Shown piece by piece: positions 34,677 through 46,240 of a stretch of DNA of 64,000 bases (position 1 is the first letter of the stretch; each line of letters opens with the position of its first letter). Below the pieces are notes generated by a model, which had not been told where the DNA came from, ran no database searches, and saw only the letters and a list, made by a program, of their open reading frames with translations. The position numbers and the translations under genes are program-made. The stretch lies in the NCBI GenBank assembly GCA_037178975.1, contig JASJZH010000005.1:6634001-6698000 (forward strand), given 5' to 3'. Origin of the DNA: Oscheius tipulae (Eukaryota > Nematoda > Chromadorea > Rhabditida > Rhabditidae).

Positions 34677-36028
34677 TTCACGTCGTCATTCCAGAAGAAA
34701 AGTGTTGAAATAATATATAGACTAGTCGAACCACGAGACCTAAAAACAGGTAGGTATTGGATGATAAACGAGAGCTCAATGACCAGAATCGAGCTCCCTG
34801 CTGAGAGCTAAGAAAAGAAGAGGCAATTAGGGTCAAAGGAAAGATACCTGGGACCGTCCAAAGGGCTACTTGGGAGCCAATTATCCGCGGCGGGGAAAGT
34901 CCTATTATGGCTCCCTGACTGTTGGCTCGACCGGGGGCTGGTTGCGTGCGTTTTATTAGCCAAGCGTGCCGAAAGGTCGACTCTATTGTAAAGGAGGATG
35001 AGGTTTGGGAAGAAAACTGGAGGGATCGGAAATCCGATTATGAAATCGAGGGAGTGGGACCGGAAAGATATAGTTTCGCTTTTGGAGAAAGCTGAACAGT
35101 TTGAGGGAAGGTTCAAGGCTAACGATAGTCATTTTAGATGGATCATTTCACAGGACTGACTCATAATAAATAATTTAAAAAGGAGAATATCCTTGCAAAA
35201 TTATTTCGAACTCTTGCTATTATTGTGAGCCGAACCAAGAACTGCAGAGTAAGTGGTCGATTTTACAATGGATCAACTCAGTCTTACCTGTTTAAAGATC
35301 TCGGGCTTTAAATAAGGTCTAGCCAATCCAAGGTCAGATAGTGGTTGTTACAAGAAGACTATCAGATGGAACTAGAAGAGGTTCGTTCGAAAAATTGACT
35401 AGTACCGTAGCCTTGTGTCAGATAGTCTAAGTACCCCCAGAGAGCTGCCACCTTCTCTCTGGGCGCTCACGTTCCGACTCACCTGTCCCGCCTTTCAGGA
35501 CTAGGACGGCGGTCTTTAATTGAGACTTTTCCTGCACTGTCAGGACATTACCCGTTCCATCTGGATACTGTTGTTTCATGGAGATTCAAAGGAGCAACCC
35601 GCTTTGACTCCAAGTTCTAACTATGAGGCAATGGAACTGTCCGATGAAAACAGAGACTGGATAAACTTTTAAAGTGTCTCTCTCTCTCTTCGAGGGGAAC
35701 AAAGTTTTGTCTCAGATTTCAGCGGAAAGTTACAGGAAACTAGTCTCCGGCAATTCAAATAAAAAGATGGGTAAAAAGCGACCGATAGGGGGTAGTTCAG
35801 CGGCCGGTAATGAGCCTCGTCCCGCCCTGTCCACTGGCACAGTCCACACGACGAATAGCCTTCGGGGTGTAGAAAGGGTCCAAACTCTTCAATACTGTCG
35901 CATCTAAAACACATGAATATTGGCCATATCTCTTAGATTCTTCTTCCAAAAGTGATCTCAACTAGTGAAAATGAAAAATAAAAGTAAATTCTAACTGTTT
36001 CCGTCAAAAGAATAATAGCAAAAAAGTA
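34677..36028. other. Intergenic region upstream of the ZP-N gene
   Basis: About 1.35 kb. Frames at 34808-35116 (-) and 35674-35907 (+) lack domains and splice support. A CT-rich run sits near 35676. Nothing else recognised. Confidence 0.45.
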
Positions 36029-36113
36029 TTCCCTATGGTAGGATCGAACTACCGACCTCCGCATGACTTCAAACTATAAGTACGGCGCTACTAACCAACT
36101 GAGCTAATAGGGA
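36029..36113 (-). tRNA. tRNA-Ile (anticodon UAU) with a short intron
   Basis: Read on the minus strand, the acceptor TCCCTAT pairs with ATAGGGA (discriminator A at 36029). The D arm is AGCTCAGTTGGTTAGTAGC (box A) and the T arm GGTAG-TTCGATC-CTACC (box B). The anticodon stem CCGTA/TGCGG encloses C-T-T-A-T-A, anticodon UAU, followed by about 10 extra bases taken as an intron at the canonical site 3' of position 37. tRNA-Ile(UAU) genes commonly carry introns in animals. The D stem has one weak pair (an extra T compared with TTAGAGC), so a slightly reduced folding score is expected. Confidence 0.9.
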
Positions 36114-36321
36114 GCAGTTTACACTGCGCTGGCAGAGGTTGCCAGACCGAATTCCCCCCATTGGACATCGCGGACGGGGAGTTTCCTCTTAGGGGGAGAA
36201 TTGCGTCTTTTCTTTCCAGGAGACCTGGAAAAGGTGAAATAGTGTTTATTTAGCGAAGAGATAACAAAATACAGAAATCGACGTGGAAGGGAGGACGAAA
36301 AATATCAAAATAGGAACTTTT

Positions 36322-38203
36322 TCAACGACGAGAACGTTTGTTCTCTCCAGCACGGTCGTCTTTTTCCGCTCCGCGTTTCTTGTCCTTGTTGAAGAGATCC
36401 GAGAGACCGAAGACGTCCTGTTCACGCTCGAATTGAACGGGTCCACTGCCACGAGTGCCAGCCTCGGCTCCGGCAAAGCCCTTGTCCGGGACGAAACGAT
36501 TAGTATTGATAATTTTGTCCAAATCGTCACCGTAGACGTCCTTGTCCAGATTTTTACCTGATAATGAGTTCATTTTGAAGTAAAAAAAAATTGTAAATCG
36601 GACAAATCACATTGAGGACATAATGAAATATGGGCAGGAACTTACTGGGTCGATAGATGTGCTGCTGAACGTTATCTCCGCCGCGCCAGGCCTTGTCGTA
36701 CGGATTGTAGGACTCGTCATCCATGTTTCCACTGTCCAGTCCTTTCGACTGATCGAAGAGACGCGAGTCAAACTGTGTGTCGCCGCTACGAACTCGGGCA
36801 TCGGGCAGACCGAGCACAATCTTCTCCGAGACGTCACGTTCACGCTCTCGACGCAATTTGGACGATTTCTCGGGTCGACTCTTCTGGATATTTCTGTCTT
36901 TGCGATGATCGTCCAGACGATCACGACGAAGCTCGTCACGCTGCTTGGCACTCTCGTCCTCATCCTCGTTGACGCCTCCACGTCCGAGGTTTGCTCTTTC
37001 CTGAAAAGAAGAAAATAATACATATCGAAATAAAGAATCTATTGGGAACAAGTAAAGAAAACGAACCTCGCGTGCTTTGGCGGCCATTTGACGCATTTTC
37101 TCCTCCTGTTCGGCCTTCTTGTTCTGCGCAACACGACGTTCCAGCTGAGCACGATATTCGACAGCCTCTCGGGCCTTTCGATCAGCAATGTACAGCGCCT
37201 CGGACAACTTGGCAAAGTTCTCGTTGATGTGCGTCTGCTGAAGACCACGTCCATCTGCCGCCAGTCTTTTGTCCAAGGAGACGGTGAATCCTTTGGGGTT
37301 CTTCCAGTTCGAGATGCAGGGAGGAATCTTCCAGTCGTTTTGCTCCTTCGTGGTCACCTTGCGAGGTGGACTGTGCATGACCGGGGCCGGCGGCGAGGCT
37401 GGAGCCCTAGGGATCTTCTGATTGATCTTGAATTTCGGCGGCTCCATCGGATCCTTCTGTTCCTCCACCATACGAATGATGCGTTGTTGGGAGCCTTATA
37501 GTATCTTGTTTAACTGGAAAACTTATCAAAAACAACCTGCAGCATGATTTCCTGCCTGTTGGCTCGGCGTGTAACGAATATACTGTGCTGGAGCTTGTTT
37601 CTCCGCGTGTCGGACCGGGAGGGCAGATGAAACTTTCCCCTGGGTAATCTTCTCCAGAGCGAGTCGTGTTTTTTCTGTCGCGTCGGCTATAGCCTCGTCA
37701 TCTGGGCGCTGGAAGCTCTCATCATCCTCGTCCCACTTTTTCGCCTGCATGTCGGCCATTTTCGAGTAAACGATCTGAAAAATACATTCTCGACTGAAAA
37801 ATTTGAACAAAACTACCTTATCTTTGGTATGTCCAATGCGCGCGATGGCATCGTGACGAAGTTTTCCCTCTCCGTCGTATTGGAGCATGACCTGGCCGTC
37901 ATTTTTGCCTTTCTGTCCGCCTTGACCCATTCCCAGAGGAAATTGGGCCATGTGAATTTCGGGAAAGGCACCTCCATCGCCGTAATCCTCGGCTGCACGC
38001 GGTTTGAAGGATTCTCGATGGCCGTAGGGAGGAGGTTCCCTTGTCACGATGGCGTAGCCGGCAATCGAGTCCTCCTTTCCTCTGAGCCAGGGATCGCGTC
38101 TGACTTGAGCATATTCGTCCACCACGGCTGACGGTGTTGGCAAAAGACTAAAACGGAGTTTTGAATACAACAATAGGACTTACTCTGTTAATTTCGTGGC
38201 CAT
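36322..38203 (-). CDS. skp-1: SNW domain-containing protein 1 (SKIP/Prp45)
   Basis: Spliceosome subunit and transcription co-regulator. The first exon (MATKLTD, 20 bases) joins LLPTPSAVVDEYAQVRRDPWL. The SNW domain follows: ARIGHTKDKIVYSKMADM, YIRYTPSQQ, QQRIIRMVEEQKDPMEPPKF, PPAPVMHSPPRKVTTKEQ, WKIPPCISNWKNPKGFTVSLDKRLAADGRGLQ, HINENFAKLSEALYIADRKAREAVE. The family tail is also present: DTQFDSRLFDQSKGLDSG, YDKAWRGGDNVQQHIYRPSKNLDKDVYGDDLDKI, TNRFVPDKGFAG, ending GENKRSRR. The gene is complete with six or so exons. Orthology is very clear. The ATG lies just behind an atccacag acceptor-like site. Confidence 0.96.
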
Positions 38204-38988
38204 TCTGTGGATTGATATGAAGTTAATCTCGGATCTTTTCTACCGGGAAAGAATTGGACCAAGTTGAAGGGGTCTGAAAAAAAAATGATGAGCAATAAAG
38301 CTGTAGGAAAGAATAAAAAGGGAGGGAATACGATGTGAAAAAGTCAGTTTGGCCGCACTGCAAGCGTAAGACATAACTCCTGGACGTTTTCTGGAAAAAT
38401 TACGATTCGCAACCGTGAATTTGTTGTTGTATGGGTGAACGGAAAGGTAAAATAACAGGAAAAAAAATAGAACCAGGACTGTATGAGAAAAGTGGAAGCT
38501 ACCTCGGGTCCTACAACTCTTGATCTGAAGGCTACAAGAGAGTACAGAACAAAATCTGTTCACTCTTGGGTTTTCAGCTTGGAAACATAAAACCTTTGTA
38601 TTTTCAAGTTTCGCAACTTGAAAATGCGAGTTTCTTTTGCTTAAAACTCATCAAAAAAGCAGTAATATCGATAGAACTCCACCACATCCGCTTTCAGAAA
38701 TTGTACCGCAAACAGATCGGTATTTCGTTGTTTTCTTTCATCTAAATTGCTGCTAGATGTTGCGGACATTTTTTTCATCTGATGAAGAAAAAAATATATT
38801 TGAGAGAAATACAAAAAGAAGAAAAAATAAGAAAAGAGTCCGGTTTCGAATGGGAAGAAGATGTTTGAACGCTTGGACGCAACTGCGTACGAAAAACAGA
38901 TATCGTACCCCAAAAATTACTACTAAAATGACTTCACCTAGTTTTCAAAGAAGATTTATTTGTGTAAATACATGTCGTCATCGATGCC
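38204..38988. other. Intergenic region upstream of SNW1
   Basis: About 0.8 kb, AT-rich with A/T runs. No supported gene on either strand. Confidence 0.45.
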
Positions 38989-39238
38989 CTAGTTTTCCTT
39001 CTTCCTCATCGTCCTCTCGTAGCTGGCCGGCCTGTATCCGATTTGATTCTCGTGCTCGACAACCATACGGTCATAAAACTGGATGAAGCATTCCATGATG
39101 CGGTAGAAGTCGTTCAGATGTTCATGTCGCTGATCGGGCGTCTTCTCTCCGAGGAATTTTGCTGTCTCGGTCAGCTTCTGGTTGTAGGTGACCTTCAGCG
39201 TCTCCTTGGCCTGGACACTTTCAGCCTGCTGCAGGAGT
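38989..39238 (-). CDS. C-terminal exon of a formin-like (FH2) gene or its remnant
   Basis: An open frame follows ctgcag acceptors near 39240 and ends at a TAG at 38989: LLQQAESVQAKETLKVTYNQKL, TAKFLGEKTPDQRHEHLNDFYRIMECFIQFYDRMVVEHENQ, ending RTMRKKEN. This helical block resembles the end of FH2 domains (FLE.AE..L..L...Y..L...FGE......FF.IF..F...F). An upstream stretch (VARVKSAVPKDGYSQLQNVRKFL) resembles the preceding FH2 helix. The region up to about 40.1 kb holds further fragments (a VIW...ELVDTFSAQF-like stretch near 39.8 kb), but it is too short for a complete FH2 domain. I could not build a full model; it may be degenerate. Formins nucleate actin filaments. Confidence 0.35.
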
Positions 39239-41601
39239 CTGCAGCTTGATCGTGTCCGACTCGAGTAGTTAAGACTTTGGGTAGTGCATGACGAGGAATT
39301 TGCGTACGTTCTGGAGTTGAGAGTAGCCGTCCTTTGGAACTGCTGACTTCACGCGCGCGACTGCAGAACTCGAGCTCGGTGCCGCTTAGCTGAACACGAG
39401 AGATTTGGAAGGTGGCAATGGAGAGTGGACAGAGACATGTGATTTCCACTCTGACGACATTCTGCCGGGGATTCTTTGAGTCAAACTGACTCTCTACCCA
39501 AGTTGCTTGCAAGTCTCGACCAGTCTTGGCAAGTCGAAACACAATGACCATTGTGGAGAGATGGAGTGCGGACAACGCTCTCACGATTTTCACCTGACCA
39601 TCTTTATGACTAGCGTGGCTTTAAATAGAAGAGAAACCGAAAGGTGGTCACTTTTCTCTGTCGAATTCCTTCCAAAATTCAAGGGGAAAACAATTTGCGG
39701 GGTATAATGACGAGCTAGTATTTAAACGGAGGAAGGGAAGTATCTCACTCAAACCAGCTCGATTATTTGGCAACCATCCGGAAGCTTTCCTTTCGGATCT
39801 TTGAATTCCGTCAAATTGAGCGGAAAATGTATCCACTAACTCTTGATCCCACTTCCACCTACTACTCCCTATTCTATGTCTGCGTCTCCAAATGACCTCT
39901 GAATTCCGTGTGTAAGGCCCTTTCAAATGACGTACATTGTTTATTACGCTCTCGCAGCTTCTGATATCCCACGTGGTCGAAGATACAATTCGACGAATAA
40001 GGGGGGAACGGACCGAACCGGTCGGCTGCAGCCCTGACCTGAAGCTGGATGCCGTCACTTTGCAAAGCAAGATGTCAACAAGGGAGAGATATCTCAACTG
40101 GGTCTCCCCTTTAATTTACACTGTCATTTGTTTGTTTTCGTAGCTGCATGTCCTTTTGGCGCTTACACTCTTACCGTATACCTTTTGGTGTTTTCACTAT
40201 TCTGTTTCTTATTGGAATCTTTTCTCGAACTGAAAAAGAACTTATGTTAGTGGTTCGACTCTGGTCTCGCAGTGGACCCTCGGATGAAACTGTTGCATCC
40301 TGAGTTTCACGTGAAATCTCCAATCCATTCTCCAATCCGAACAGGGTCTTTCGCGCCTCTGTCTCACCCAAATCATACCTCTCCAGGATTTGATCACTGA
40401 TCTCTTCCTCCTTCTCCCTATGATGCAACTGGCTGTTTTTCCTTACCTCTTTCTTTTCTTCCTGTTTACCTACAGCTGTTCTTTAAAAGTCTACCTGTTT
40501 ATTGGCTCTGTCCCCCTTTGCTATTCTTTGCGTCTATGCTTATATACCCAGTTTGTCTCCGACGTCTCATACTTCCATTTCCTTGAAAAAATATACTAGG
40601 ATTCCTGTCAGCTTACAGCTGATGCCTGCTGCCGGTCAAACATTGACCAGTCCAAGGACAATCGTCAATATTCCTTTCCGCTACGTTCAAATATCAATTA
40701 AAGAAACAGAGACATACTTTGCATTATCGAGAAACTATCCGGAACCTTTTCGGTCTATCGTCGTCGTAAGACTGAAGCACATATCATTTCGGTTCTTTCG
40801 GGCTACCGACCAAAGTCTTTCTCAAAACGAAATGGATAATCTAGAGATTGCTCCGAAAACAAGAGGCCCACTTGCACAATCCTTTTCATAACATAAGTCC
40901 CCAAATTGCAAGATGGAACAGAGGCACTTTATTTATCCCCATTGGTCAGTTGTACTTGCAATGGTGGTTTCTTACCCGGTATCTCCAGAGATTCTTCCAG
41001 ATATTTTTTTGCCAATACTACCGTAACCCGCTCGTTCCAGTGCAATCTGGCTTGCCAGGGAAAAAACCACGAGAAGGCTTTTTTCGAACTGTAGTAAAGC
41101 GGTGAACTGCAGCACAGATCAAGTAGTTTCCTTTGACTTGTACCGTTTACAGTAAGCTGCAAGTCTCAAACAGTCGTTGCTTACATTTGAAGTTGGGTGA
41201 ATCACTCTAACCGCAACGTCACACTCATGTCCACTGTTTGTCTTGACCGTGTTTATGTTAATCTTTCCGTAAGGTGTTCTCACATGGGAGCTTTATATTC
41301 TGCTCGGTCTGAACAACAGTCATTCCAGTCTGAGCTATCCTTGACCGCTATGAGTCCGCAACAGTTCAGTTCATCTTGACCGTTGTTTCTATTCTAGTGT
41401 AAAAACCAGTTATATCACGTAACCGTTAATCATCACATCACGGTGTCTTCAAAAAGAGTTATTTCCCGCTTTCCTTCTATCCGCTTACCGTCCTCGCTTC
41501 GAGACCCGCAATAACGGAAGCGGATATTGTCTCAATACTCTCATTCATCTCGTTTCCATTCTCTCTTCTTCCACTCCCTTCTACAGTTCTTTTCTTCAGA
41601 G
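39239..41601. other. Region with unresolved minus-strand exon candidates
   Basis: Contains likely upstream parts of the formin-like gene and a charged minus-strand frame at 40171-40428 (MHHREKEEEISDQILERYDLG). A frame around 41105-40975 (-) has a good donor (gtaaga) and a possible acceptor. No consistent gene could be assembled. The right end includes the promoter of the UNC-93-like gene. Confidence 0.35.
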
Positions 41602-43527
41602 ATGTTTTCTCGCTCAACCCTCTACGAGTTACTATGCATATCCACCATGGGTTTCGGACAGATGTTCATGATGACTGGTAAGTGAGAAAGTGCGAGCTTC
41701 ATAACCATTATTATAGGGTACAACACTCAGAGCTTCGTCGCCGAGTCGGTTCTCCATTCTATTCACAACAGGGCTCCGAAAACTATCGACAGCTACGCGG
41801 GATACTACGGGTGAGTCCGGTCTACCTCTCTCAACCCCTGTCTCTATCTGCTTGTGAACAGTCATGTGTCTCCATGTCTCTTGCCCTCCTAAAATATCCC
41901 CTTCCAGACAATCCTGTATGTATCTGGTCTATACCTTCTGTAACCTCTTTGCCCCATCCCTGCTTCATCTTCTCGGCGCCAAGTGGAGCGTTTTTCTCGG
42001 TAAGGATTCACTACGATACGGGTGGGCATGTGTCCTGATACCGAACTGAAACTAATGTTGACATTGGACTGTTTTGGGCGAAAACTACGAGACCATTGCA
42101 ATCAGGAATTTTCACCGTTTGGGAACAGGAGAACTGATTGGAAATAAAATAAAAATGCTCAGGCTCTTTCTGCATAACCACCTTCTACGTCGGATTCTTC
42201 CATCTGAACCAGTACTACTACTATGTGACAGCCGGTCTCATGGGTCTAGGTTTTGCCAGTGAGTAGTCAGTCTTATCCCATTCGAATATCCAAACTTTAG
42301 TGTTCTACGCTGGACAGGGATCCTACGTGACCTCTCACAGTTCTATGCGAACCATCTCTAGGAACTCCGTCCTCGTCTGGACGATCAACAGCGGCTGGTT
42401 AGTGTCCCATTGGGTCTGTAAAACAGTAGAACCTGGTACAGTATGCTCGTTGGAGGAGGCATCCTGTCTCTGATCTTTTTCTTCGGTGCCACTCCTCCAC
42501 CGGCTGTCGATTTTGTCTCGACCAATGGGACAGCTGCCACCACTCACTTCTACAGACAGTTCAGTGACCATGAGGTAGTTCTGTCGACTCTTGAAACATC
42601 CTCTATCTCTTCCAGGTAAAAATCATGTATGGTGCCTTTACCGCCATTGCCATCATGTCCAATCTGGTATTCCTCTGTCTACCGGCCAGAGAAGTTCCCG
42701 ACGCTCTGAGTTCGTCGAAAGATCTAAAGTGGGACGGACTGGTCAAGCATCTTGGTATATCTTAATGTCTCTCCCAATAAATTCCTCATTTCAGGAGAAC
42801 AAGTCCGCTGCTGTGTCAAGCCCCAGATTCTCCTTCTGGCTCCACTCTTCATGCACTGGGGCATGTTCACCTCCTTCTGGGTCGGCGTCTACCCAACAAC
42901 TCTGACCTTCACCAAATCCCTGTCAAGTAGTCTCTATCTTCCGGCCATGTATTCAGTCGCTGTCGGTCTGGGAGAGATCACGATGGGACTACTGGTCTCG
43001 ACTCTGTCTCAAAAGTACCCGTCTTTTGGACTACGACCGACGATGACAATCTGTATCACTCTGACTATCGCCACCTTCGGCCTAACTGCTGCTTCCACCC
43101 CTCGACTCTCCTCGATTATGCCCAATGATGAGCCCGCTCTTTTCTTTGAACCAAAGTGGGTTTCTATTCTGGTTCAAAGAACCCTCAAAATTCTAGAATC
43201 TGGTCCGTTCTGATTATCGCCTTTATGCTCGGCTGTATCGACGCCAGCCTGTCTACAGTCCGTGGAGTCATCTGCGCTCTGGTAATTCCCAAACGCCGGT
43301 CGCACGTCTTCTCCTCTGGCAAATTCTACCAGTCTCTGTCCGGCTGTCTCATCTTCTTCTTCTCTCCCAAACTGCCACTTTACGAAGCTCTCGGTGTCAT
43401 GACATTGTCTCTCACTCTGGCTGCTCTCGGATTCTGGCTGGTCACTCGCGACACAAAAATTCCCGACAACAAGGTTCAACCGCTGGAGGAGGAGCCTCAG
43501 GACAAGTGCTGTGAATCGGAAGCTTAG
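41602..43527 (+). CDS. UNC-93-like major facilitator protein (UNC93/MFSD11 family)
   Basis: Multi-pass membrane protein with about 11-12 helices. It begins MFSRSTLYELLCISTMGFGQMFMMTGYNTQSF, with the family's N...Q.F motif after helix 1. Other blocks are YAGYYGQSCMYLVYTFCNLFAPSLLHLLGAKW, GSFCITTFYVGF, AMFYAGQGSYVTSHS, ILLLAPLFMHWGMFTSFWVGVYPTTLTFT and a last helix group near FSPKLPLYEALGVMTL. The tail is acidic and hydrophilic, ending CCESEA. Eight exons are joined in frame, with introns of 35-170 bases. UNC-93 of C. elegans regulates a two-pore K+ channel, and animals have several paralogues. This one is closer to the UNC93-like/MFSD11 branch by recall, and its cargo is unknown. The ATG follows a cttcag acceptor by two bases. 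Confidence 0.85.
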
Positions 43528-43697
43528 AATCTTTACCATGTAATCTAGCCAAGACGTGGACCACTGTCCTCATACTGTGAATAGGCCCTTGTAGACCCAA
43601 TATCTTTCCATCTCTCTGTGCATACTGTCCAATGAAGCGGGTTCTGTTAGTCAAAGATCAAAAAGACAATAGTAGCAATTCTTGTTGCATTTATTTG

Positions 43698-43934
43698 TTA
43701 CAGTATATCTACAGATTTCTTACGGAGCAGCGGCACCCATTTGACTGCCCATCCCAGTCGCATCACACACTGCTGTACAGTCACCAAGAAGCGAGGCTTC
43801 CACTTTACGCGGTGTGGGCGTTTCAGACGACGTTTTAGACGCTCACTTTGCTTCTTCTTCTCTTCTCCGCTGCGGTTGAATAGCACGGAAGCTCCTGTGA
43901 CGCTGAAGAGGAACAGGGTGGCGAGGCAGAGCAT
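43698..43934 (-). CDS. Small secreted basic protein
   Basis: A single open frame of 78 residues begins with a likely signal peptide (MLCLATLFLFSVTGAS). Next comes a very basic stretch with many dibasic sites (EEKKKQSERLKRRLKRPHRVKWK), then PRFLVTVQQCVMRLGWAVKW, ending KSVDIL. The core PRF.VTVQQCVM recurs in a plus-strand frame at 44142-44218 in opposite orientation. The dibasic sites would suit a peptide precursor, but only one cysteine is present. It lies between the 3' end of the UNC-93-like gene and BDP1. Function unknown. Confidence 0.45.
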   Translation of the reverse strand: MLCLATLFLFSVTGASVLFNRSGEEKKKQSERLKRRLKRPHRVKWKPRFLVTVQQCVMRLGWAVKWVPLLRKKSVDIL

Positions 43935-44137
43935 CCTTCAGCGATCAGCATTGCGATTCACGTCCAACTTATACGAGTTTTGTACTCTTTTCTTCGAATA
44001 TATATATATTTTCTATTCAATACTTGCAATCTTTGGGAAAAGGAACAAGGCAAAGGTTTATTACCCAACGTTTAACCATAACAAAAAATAAAAAAAGACT
44101 AATCATTTACATCCTGCTCGATTGTGATCATCTTCAT

Positions 44138-44218
44138 GGCTTGCCTCGCTTCGGGGTGACTGTACAGCAGTGTGTGATGGCTCAACTTGGACGGAACTGT
44201 TGGACTCTTTCTCTCTGA
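44138..44218 (+). other. Paralogous fragment of the small secreted ORF
   Basis: Reads GLPRFGVTVQQCVMAQLGRNCWTLSL followed by a stop. It shares the PRF.VTVQQCVM core with the minus-strand ORF at 43698-43934; the DNA core gtgactgtacagcagtgtgt is identical. The two copies point towards each other across about 330 bases. No signal peptide or start is linked to it, so it may be the last exon of another small gene or a broken inverted duplicate. Confidence 0.4.
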
Positions 44219-44221
44219 AAA

Positions 44222-45352
44222 TCATTTTAGCCTGGGAAGAAAAATAGAATTACCTTACGACCTCCTTCTGAACTGCAACAGATTTCCTAGCCTTCTTTAT
44301 TTTCTCTGCAAAAGGCTCGTTGTCCGAGTTCTCGTCCTCGATCGTAATCGTTATCCTGCCCTTCTTGGGAAAGGTACGTTTCTTTCCAAAGGAGGCAATC
44401 TTAATGGGGAACTTCTGATCGGCCTTGTTCTTCACTTCCTCCCTGTAAAACGATCATTCAGAATACAAAAGTGGGCAACCTTTTATTCTCCAATGCGGTA
44501 ATAATAGCCTTTGCTTCGGCCACGAGATCGGCAGTGGCCTCGTTCCACTCTACGTCGGCTGGAGGAGTCTCAGTCTTGCCCTTATTCTTCTTTTTTTTGT
44601 TCATTTTGGCCTGTGCTTCTTCTTCGATCTCCTGGGCTAAGCGATCGGCGCGATCCTTCAGTGAATCATCGAGAGCTAGGGGACTTTTCATGGCCTAAAA
44701 ACGTTTATCGTAAAAAATCTTTGACGACAACAGCTGACTGTTTCGATCCTGTGCCAGTTCTGCTTCTCTTCCCTGTTGTACTTTGCCTTGAGCTCAGCCC
44801 TGGTTCTATTCGGATAGAATTCGCGCATGATTCCGAAATCCGGGCCGGTACATTTGAGAATTTCTGAAGAGATCATGTCAAAAAAAGAATATGAAAAATA
44901 CCGTAAAACAGGTCTGTCTCCTTCGGTGTCCAAGAGGCCACCCTTCTATAGATGTTCTTTTTGAACGAATTCGAAGAAATTTTCCTTCCACATCGATCCT
45001 GAAAACCGCGTCATCGAAAAAAAACGGAAATTTCTGACCTCGTCGATAACCTCCCAGGCAGAAGTGTCGGGACGAGTGCCTCTGACGTACATGCTCTCCT
45101 CGTCCAGCACGAGATTTCCATCTCGATCAAATTTCACCTAATAACGACTAATGAACAGAAAAGCTATTGAAAAATTACCTGTGGAGCGGACATTTTTGGA
45201 GTGTCGGCCTCAGTTTTGGGCTGCAATGTAACCTCTTGGCCGATGTCTATACCTTTCTCTTTTCTACAACAAAAAAATGGGTTATTTACAGAAGAAAATG
45301 ATTACTTGGCTAAAGCTGCGCCTTTTTTAGGATTCCAATGAGCAAGATCCAT
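44222..45352 (-). CDS. bdp1: Transcription factor TFIIIB component B'' (BDP1) homologue
   Basis: BDP1 joins TBP and BRF in TFIIIB at RNA polymerase III promoters. The compact protein starts MDLAHWNPKKGAALAKKEKG at 45352. Its centre is the extended SANT domain: YRRVASWTPKETDLFYEILKCTGPDFGIMREFYPNRTRAELKAKYNREEKQN, preceded by SSNSFKKN, as in the conserved BDP1 core. Helical charged regions (EEEAQAKMNKKKKNKGK) follow, then FPIKIASFGKKRTFPKKGRITITIEDEN, ending EVVRLK. It has about 300 residues, far shorter than vertebrate BDP1 but covering the essential core. Six or so exons with introns of 35-60 bases. The N-terminal exon joins are good but not individually confirmed. Confidence 0.85.
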
Positions 45353-45557
45353 TATTCGCATGACTCCAGTGTCAAGTACCTCTTCTCCATTGAATTTCTT
45401 TTTTTCGTTCATCTGAAAGCACAATTCCGTTGCAACAATGGAGACGAAAGGGAATGGAAAAAAAGCCATTTAGGCTTGCAAAAAAAAAAAAAAAATAAAG
45501 TCCGAAAGAATTGCGCGCGTTTCGAAATGTTTTTTTTTTAAACGTCTTAACTTTTTC

Positions 45558-45643
45558 ATATCGAAACGAGATAGGTGCTATTCGAAAGGGCATCGAAAAT
45601 GATGGTGTTTCCCAGATTTTCAGCTGCGGAATGGATGTCTGCT
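45558..45643 (+). repeat. Long inverted repeat, left arm
   Basis: An 86-base arm that pairs with 46241-46326 in inverted orientation, with about 5 mismatches (near 94% identity). The arms enclose a Merlin-type MITE, giving a foldback structure of about 770 bases. Confidence 0.85.
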
Positions 45644-45778
45644 GTTCTCTGGAGCTTTTCCCGTTTCCAGATTGTGAGCTGAATTTGCGCCCTTGGACTT
45701 GGATATCCTGCAAGTGACCAAGTGGTGCAGAGCCTTTGCGCTCTGCTGAAAAACTATTGGTTTTTGGTTCTAATCTTC

Positions 45779-46174
45779 GGTAATAGTTCGACAGGTGCTC
45801 CCTTCGTTCGAAAGATACGGTAGCTGCCTCCCTTCGTTCGTAAGCGGGTATTATGACGTATAGGACTCATTTTTCAGTTTCTAACCTTGTTTATTGATTT
45901 CAGCTTGCATAAGAACTCCTTAGAACATGCAAAAAGCCCGATAAGTGCTGCGGTAGTGGGAAATCCTTATGTTAGACCAACAACGATAAAGTTCGCTCAT
46001 ATCGGCAACTTTTCTGTATTTCCCACAATATTAGGTTCTTGAACACGCTGAATCCGAAAAACACAGTTAGAAACTCTGAAATGAGTGAATTGGAACAGAA
46101 AACTCGAATTTTGGTGAATTCGCAAAAGGGCGGCAAAAATTCAAACGAAGGGGGGCGCCTCCCGAACTATCACC
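45779..46174. mobile_element. Non-autonomous Merlin-type MITE
   Basis: A 396-base element whose ends are diverged inverted repeats: left GGTAATAGTTCGACAGG...CCCTTCGTTCGAA, right (reversed) GGTGATAGTTCGGGAGG...CCCTTCGTTTGAA. These begin with the same GGTAATAGTTCG as the autonomous element at 46349. The flanks give an 8-bp target duplication with one mismatch (taatcttc / taatcctc), the size expected for Merlin elements. No coding capacity. It sits inside the loop of the 45558/46241 inverted repeat and is older than the neighbouring full element, judging by divergence between its ends. Confidence 0.8.
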
Positions 46175-46240
46175 TAATCCTCTCTTCGGAAAACATTTTT
46201 ATCTACTCATTTCAAGCGTATTTAGCTTCTATCGTAGGAT

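Noticed and set aside
36623-37018. 131-codon plus-strand hydrophobic frame
   Set aside because: Antisense to SNW1 coding exons; its hydrophobicity is the complement of a charged coding strand.
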